A stretch of DNA of 8,734 nt from an uncultured Olsenella sp. (GTDB lineage: Bacteria; Actinomycetota; Coriobacteriia; Coriobacteriales; Atopobiaceae): positions 1 through 8,734 of the forward strand of contig CAUGFC010000077.1 in NCBI GenBank assembly GCA_959598545.1. Direction: 5' to 3'. Position 1 is the first letter of the stretch. Each line of letters begins with the position of its first letter. The notes below the pieces were generated by a model. The model had not been told where the DNA came from, ran no database searches, and worked only from the letters and a program-made list of their open reading frames with translations. The translations under genes were made by a program, and so were the position numbers. Below are positions 4,802-8,734 of this stretch, piece by piece.

Positions 4802-7738
4802 ATGGCCAAGCACTTCAAGGGCGAGAAGGACCGTGCGCTCGCGGCCGCCGTCGCGCCCCGCGGCAACGTCTTCACCCGCTTCACGCTGCGCTCACTCAGG
4901 GCCAACCGCGTGCGCACGGTCGTTTCCATCATCGGCATCGCGCTCTCCTGCGCGCTCATCACCGCCGTGCTGACGAGCGTCGTCTCGCTCACGGACGCGC
5001 TCATCCAGCGCACCGCCGAGGACGAGGGCTGGTGGTACGCCGAGGCTGCCGGCATCACTGCCGACGACCTCGACCGTCTGCAGGACGAGCCCGGTGTGGT
5101 CGACTGGACCGGCATCGCCGATTTCGGGACCATATCGCTCGGCGAGGAGAACAGCGATCTCTTTGGCAAGTACCTCTACGCCAAGACCTGGCCTACCGAG
5201 CAGGACAGCGAGAAGCCCCTCGTCCAGGACCCCGAGCTCGTAGCCGGACATGCCCCGGAGGCGCCCGGGGAGATCGTGCTCCCCCACTACCTGCAGAACG
5301 TCGAGCTCGCGCCCTGTGGTCTCTCCACCGCGGACGGAGGGCCCATCAAGCTGGGCAGCAAGGTCACGCTCGACCTCGGCACGCGCACGGTCACGAGCCT
5401 CACCGATGGCGTGAGCTTCACCATGACGAGCCTGCGGGGCGACTACATCGACGACGCCACGCAGAGCGAATCCTTCAGCGCGGACCTCGGCCAGCTGAGC
5501 GGCACGGTAGTGGGCTTCTACCGAAGCTACGGCTACTCCGCCACGCTCGCGATGGTGGGCAACGCCGCGTACGTCTACGACGACGGCTCGGCCCTCGAGC
5601 GCGTCATGACCGACGACTCGGACGCCACCTGGGCCTCCGTCCTCTTCCGCACCGAGAACCCCGCCGAGGCGGAGCAGCTCGCCGACGACATCGTCAACGT
5701 GTGGTCCCGCGACATCGACGGCGGCTCCACGGTCCACTCGAGCCTCATCCGCTGGATGGGCGCCACGCCGGACACCGCCATCTGGAACACCCTCTACCAG
5801 ATCGCCGCCATCCTCGCCGCCGTAGTCGTCATCGCGGGCGTGTCGCTCGTGTACAACAGCTTCGCCATCTCCGTCGCCGAGCGTACCCGGCAGTTCGGGC
5901 TGCTCTCGTCGCTCGGGGCCAGCCGCCGGCAGCTCCGCCGAACCGTGCTCACCGAGGCGCTCGTTATCGGCGGCGTGGGCATCCCCGTGGGCCTCGCGCT
6001 CGGGCTTCTCGGCTGCTTCGCGGTCTTTGGTCTCATGGGCGACGGAATCACCGCGCTCTTTGGCACCGATCAGGCGCGTGTTGTCATAAGCCCCGTCGCG
6101 CTTGGCATCTCGGCCGTGCTCGCCCTTCTCACGCTCCTCGTGAGCGCCTGGGTTCCCGCACTGCGCGCGAGCCATGTCTCGGCGGTCGACGCCATTCGTC
6201 AGACGCAGGACGTGCACCTCTCACGTCGCGCCGTGCGCGCCCAGCGACGCGCCAGCAGGCACGGCGAAGCCACGCGCATCTCGCTCGGTGTCGCTGGGCG
6301 CCTCTTCGGCATCCCCGGCCTCATCGCCCACAAGAACCTCACGCGCAGCTCGTCGAAGGCTCGCGTGACCGTGGCTGCGCTCGCCGTCTCCGTCGCGCTG
6401 CTCATCACCTCGGGCGCCATCGCCGACGTCATGAGCTACGCGAGCAACACGGCTGTGGACACGATGGAGGGCCAGGACCTTCTGCTCTACATCGACGCCA
6501 CCGGCGCCGCAGCCGACCAGACTCTCGCACTCGCGGACGGCAAGGTGGACGGCCCGGGCATGCAGAAGACGCTCGCACGCTTCTACGAGGACGCCCAGGG
6601 CGTAGAGGGCGCGCGGACCAACGGCTACACCACGTCCTACGTCGCAGACGCGCTCGTCCCCACCGGCATGCTCAACAGTGACGCGGCGAACCTCGACTCC
6701 ACCATGACGCCCCACGCGGACGGTTCCTGGTACGGAAGCGTCTACCTGGACTTCGTCGACGACGCGACCTGGAAGACCTACGTCGGCAAGCTTGGCCTTG
6801 ACCCGAGCGAGCTCTGCGACCCCACGCACCCGCGCGCCATAGCCGTGAACTCCTACGACATCAACAACGGAATGACCTACGCGAACTACCGTCCCTTCAC
6901 CGGCACGGGCACGATCGAGTCGCTCGAGTTCGCCGACCTCCATGGGCGCTTCGCCTCCAGCATCGAGGACGACCCGTCCGGCGGCCTGCGCGCGCTCTAC
7001 TGTGACGACAACGGCGACGAGCAATACCTCCCCTACGACGAGGCCGTCGCCAGCGAGCAGGACATAGAGGTCGGCGCGCTTGCGGGCTACCCGCCCGACT
7101 GCGTCACCTCCTCGGGCACGCTCCAGCTCATCCTGCCCGCCTCGGCCATCGACCTGGCGGCAAACGCCGGGTACCTACGCGCCAGCATGTCCCTCGACAC
7201 CGGCGGCGACGCGGAGCGCGCCAACCGGGCACAGGACGCACTCGAGGCCATCGCCACGAACTACCCTGAACTCGACGTCACCTACACTAACGTCGCCGAC
7301 GCCAAGCTCCAGTCGCGCCTCATGGCCACGACGGTCAACACGTTCATCTTCCTCTTCGCCGTCATCACCGGCCTCATCGCGGTGGCCAACGTCTTCAACA
7401 CGCTCGCCAACGCGCTCATCCTGCGCCGCCGCGAGTTCGCGGTGCTCCGCTCGATCGGCATGGGCGGGCGGGCCTTCCGTCGCATGATCGCCTACGAGTG
7501 CGCGAGCTACGCCCTGCGTGGCTTCCTGATTGGCTTTGCCTTGGCCGCCCTCGCCTCGGTTGGCCTCTACCAGGCCATGGCGCTCTCGTACTCCACTTAT
7601 GAGTTCCAGCTGCCCTGGCCGCAGATCGGCATCTCGCTCGTCGTGGTTCTCGCCGTGATTCTCGTGAGTGTCGCGTACGCCCTGCGTCGCTGCAGTTCCT
7701 CCAACGTGGTCGAGGCCCTGCGCACGGACGCGTTGTAG
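4802..7738 (+). CDS. FtsX-family ABC transporter permease with two large extracellular domains
   Basis: The protein has 978 residues. I count eight membrane helices in two halves: about 39-63, 331-355, 385-412, 430-455, then 520-542, 846-868, 901-927 and 942-963. Each half has the FtsX layout: one helix, a large extracellular domain (about 64-330 and 545-840), then three helices. Each half also has the conserved cytoplasmic motif after its second helix: RTRQFGLLSSLGASRRQ (361-377) and RRREFAVLRSIGMGGR (875-890). A basic cytoplasmic linker (about 456-518) joins the halves. The second outer domain is rich in Asp/Glu (for example 737-756) and holds three cysteines (672, 734, 767). The ATG at 4802 lies two bases after the ATPase stop with GCGAGG upstream; the frame stays open far upstream, but that stretch is the ATPase gene read in another frame. 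BceB is shorter (about 650 residues, ten helices), so this is not a straightforward BceB. Role: probably export, extraction or sensing of an envelope-active compound; substrate unknown. Confidence 0.92.
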   Translation: MAKHFKGEKDRALAAAVAPRGNVFTRFTLRSLRANRVRTVVSIIGIALSCALITAVLTSVVSLTDALIQRTAEDEGWWYAEAAGITADDLDRLQDEPGVVDWTGIADFGTISLGEENSDLFGKYLYAKTWPTEQDSEKPLVQDPELVAGHAPEAPGEIVLPHYLQNVELAPCGLSTADGGPIKLGSKVTLDLGTRTVTSLTDGVSFTMTSLRGDYIDDATQSESFSADLGQLSGTVVGFYRSYGYSATLAMVGNAAYVYDDGSALERVMTDDSDATWASVLFRTENPAEAEQLADDIVNVWSRDIDGGSTVHSSLIRWMGATPDTAIWNTLYQIAAILAAVVVIAGVSLVYNSFAISVAERTRQFGLLSSLGASRRQLRRTVLTEALVIGGVGIPVGLALGLLGCFAVFGLMGDGITALFGTDQARVVISPVALGISAVLALLTLLVSAWVPALRASHVSAVDAIRQTQDVHLSRRAVRAQRRASRHGEATRISLGVAGRLFGIPGLIAHKNLTRSSSKARVTVAALAVSVALLITSGAIADVMSYASNTAVDTMEGQDLLLYIDATGAAADQTLALADGKVDGPGMQKTLARFYEDAQGVEGARTNGYTTSYVADALVPTGMLNSDAANLDSTMTPHADGSWYGSVYLDFVDDATWKTYVGKLGLDPSELCDPTHPRAIAVNSYDINNGMTYANYRPFTGTGTIESLEFADLHGRFASSIEDDPSGGLRALYCDDNGDEQYLPYDEAVASEQDIEVGALAGYPPDCVTSSGTLQLILPASAIDLAANAGYLRASMSLDTGGDAERANRAQDALEAIATNYPELDVTYTNVADAKLQSRLMATTVNTFIFLFAVITGLIAVANVFNTLANALILRRREFAVLRSIGMGGRAFRRMIAYECASYALRGFLIGFALAALASVGLYQAMALSYSTYEFQLPWPQIGISLVVVLAVILVSVAYALRRCSSSNVVEALRTDAL

Positions 7739-7763
7739 CGGACCGACGACGCCCCCCTCCCTG

Positions 7764-7793
7764 CCCCGGCTCGTCGCGACTCGCGAGCCGGGG
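7764..7793 (+). terminator. Terminator of the two-component/ABC operon
   Basis: A perfect 10-bp stem (7764-7773 with 7784-7793) encloses a 10-nt loop and is followed by TCCTTCTCG, a pyrimidine/T-containing tail. It starts 25 bases after the permease stop codon. It reads as the rho-independent terminator of the rightward operon, although the T-tract is not pure. Confidence 0.75.
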
Positions 7794-7820
7794 TCCTTCT
7801 CGCCTAACGATCTGGTCCAA

Positions 7821-7933
7821 TACGCGATTTCCTACGAAATAGCGCCTCGAAACGTTGGAAAATGCGTACGGACAATTGGCGATACGCGATTTCCAACAGA
7901 ATCAAGGCCAGAAACGTTGGAAAACGCGTATCG
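7821..7933. repeat. Two tandem 62-bp units, each an inverted repeat
   Basis: Two units with a 62-bp offset share identical ends: ATACGCGATTTCC (7820-7832 and 7882-7894) and GAAACGTTGGAAAA (7849-7862 and 7911-7924). Their centres differ. Each unit is also an inverted repeat. In the second, arms 7880-7897 and 7916-7933 match at 17 of 18 positions around an 18-nt loop. In the first, arms 7821-7836 and 7853-7868 match at 13 of 16. Conserved arms with a diverged loop suggest selection or copying of the stem. The array lies between the terminators of two convergent genes, is more AT-rich than its surroundings and contains no credible gene. The role is unknown: dispersed intergenic repeat, paired protein-binding sites or structured RNA. 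Confidence 0.85.
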
Positions 7934-7951
7934 AGGGCGCAGCGAGAAGAA

Positions 7952-7983
7952 CGCGGGCCCCGGACGCATGCCCGGGACCCGCG
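7952..7983 (-). terminator. Terminator of the SPFH gene
   Basis: Arms 7952-7963 and 7972-7983 pair at 11 of 12 positions (one C/A mismatch at 7958/7977) around an 8-nt loop. On the minus strand the stem is followed by TTCTTCTCG, a T-rich tail. The hairpin begins 26 bases past the stop codon of the minus-strand SPFH gene, the expected position for its rho-independent terminator. Confidence 0.75.
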
Positions 7984-8009
7984 CGGTCAAAAACCGGTTG
8001 CCCGCCGCC

Positions 8010-8734
8010 CTACTGCCGCGGCTGCTCCGGCGGCACGGTCGCGTCGCGCCCGGCGGCGCCGGCGGCGACCATCTGGTCGAACATACCGGCGGTCTGCGTG
8101 AAGTCGCTCGGCAGCACCACGGTGGAGGCCTTGCCCGCCTTGGCGAACTCGCCCATCATCTCGGTCCACTGCGTGAACATGAAGAGCTGGTTGGCCTCGG
8201 CCGCAGAGACGCCCGTCTCCTGGATCGTGGCGAGCGAGTCGGAGATGCCCGCGGCGATGGCCTTGCGCTGGTTGGCGATGCCCTCGCCGGACTTCTCCAT
8301 GGCCTCGGCCTCGGCCTGCGCCTCGGTCACGCGGCGGATGCGGTCGGCCTCGGCCAGGTCCTGCGCGGCGGCCTTGGTGCGCTGGGCGGCGTTGATCTGG
8401 TTCATGGAGTCCTCGACCTCGGCCGGCAGCGCGATCTTGGTGATGAGCGTCGAGACGAGCGTGAAGCCGTAGGCGTTCATCTGCTCGGAGACGGTGTCGT
8501 TGACGTCGCGCGCGATGTCGTCCTTCTTGGCGAAGACCTCGTCGAGCGTGTAGACCGGGATCGACGAGCGCAGCGCGTCGGTGATGAAGTCGCGCATCTG
8601 CGCCACGGGCTGCTGGAGCATGTAGTAGCTCTTGTAGACGCCGGACTGCTGCGGACGGTCGCCCGTCTCGTAGCTGACGTGGTACTGCGCGGAGACCTCG
8701 AGGCCGATCGTGACGTTGTCCTGCGTCTTGACGT
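8010..8734 (-). CDS. SPFH/Band 7 protein, HIR (hypersensitive-induced-response) type, N-terminus beyond window
   Basis: The reading frame is open to the right edge; the first whole codon is at 8732-8730, leaving 240 C-terminal residues. It begins VKTQDNVTIGLEVSAQYHV, which matches the Band 7 core pattern of 'TKDNV...V..QYRV'. It continues with LDEVFAKKDDIARDV, an INAAQRTKAAA segment and a long Ala/Glu-rich helix (AEADRIRRVTEAQAEAEAM) followed by GIANQRKAIAAGISDS. This order (KKDDIA, NEINAAQR-like, GIA.QR.AI) is characteristic of HIR-type stomatin relatives, found in plants and many bacteria. Such proteins assemble into membrane-associated ring or cage oligomers in ordered membrane patches. 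An N-terminal membrane anchor would be expected outside the window. The C-terminus ends in a Gly/Ala/Pro-rich tail. The gene converges on the ABC operon and is not part of it. The family call is firm; the cellular role is unknown. Confidence 0.88.
   Translation of the reverse strand, partial: VKTQDNVTIGLEVSAQYHVSYETGDRPQQSGVYKSYYMLQQPVAQMRDFITDALRSSIPVYTLDEVFAKKDDIARDVNDTVSEQMNAYGFTLVSTLITKIALPAEVEDSMNQINAAQRTKAAAQDLAEADRIRRVTEAQAEAEAMEKSGEGIANQRKAIAAGISDSLATIQETGVSAAEANQLFMFTQWTEMMGEFAKAGKASTVVLPSDFTQTAGMFDQMVAAGAAGRDATVPPEQPRQ

Noticed and set aside
4892..6217. A 441-codon minus-strand open frame inside the permease gene
   Set aside because: Shadow of the permease reading frame: biased Gly/Glu/Arg/Val composition, no domain and no suitable context.
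5032..6681. A 549-codon plus-strand open frame in a second frame of the permease gene
   Set aside because: Arg/His/Pro-rich frame shadow. The overlapping permease frame has clear helices and FtsX motifs.

Overview
The window looks like chromosomal DNA from a high-GC Gram-positive bacterium. Strong GGGAGG-type ribosome binding sites, G/C-rich third codon positions and the gene content fit an actinobacterium. A member of the Coriobacteriia (Olsenella/Collinsella/Atopobium-like) is my best guess, made from general style and not from a database match. There are five complete genes and one gene cut by the right edge. I see no tRNA, rRNA, transposase, phage gene or CRISPR array.

Layout, left to right. 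(a) Positions 1-311 hold no convincing gene. They carry a more AT-rich stretch with four copies of a 13-bp core repeat, arranged as two pairs of 40-bp pitch in exact mirror symmetry around position 117.5, followed by a strong hairpin (253-285). (b) 312-2105, minus strand: a CstA-family carbon-starvation/peptide or pyruvate transporter that terminates at that hairpin. (c) 2106-2300: a 195-bp divergent promoter region with a perfect 16-bp palindrome on the cstA side and a GTGAC-N6-GTCAC inverted repeat on the response-regulator side. (d) 2301-7738, plus strand: an OmpR-family response regulator, a histidine kinase with almost no extracellular domain, a LolD/MacB-type ABC ATPase, and a 978-residue FtsX-type permease with two large extracellular domains. 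(e) 7739-8009: an intergenic region between convergent genes with a terminator at each side and, between them, two tandem 62-bp units that are each an inverted repeat. (f) 8010-8734, minus strand: the C-terminal 240 residues of an SPFH/Band 7 protein of the HIR type.

How the parts fit. The four plus-strand genes look like one envelope-stress module comparable in logic to Bce-type systems: a kinase with little sensing surface, a transporter with large outer domains that could do the sensing, and a regulator controlling the transporter. The best sequence support is that the same GTGAC-N6-GTCAC element stands in front of the regulator gene and in front of the ATPase gene. In front of the ATPase gene a third half-site continues the 11-bp pitch, which is typical of OmpR/PhoB-type binding. 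The substrate is not evident from the sequence. The most unusual features are the two non-coding repeat structures (20-225 and 7821-7933), which no gene in the window explains.
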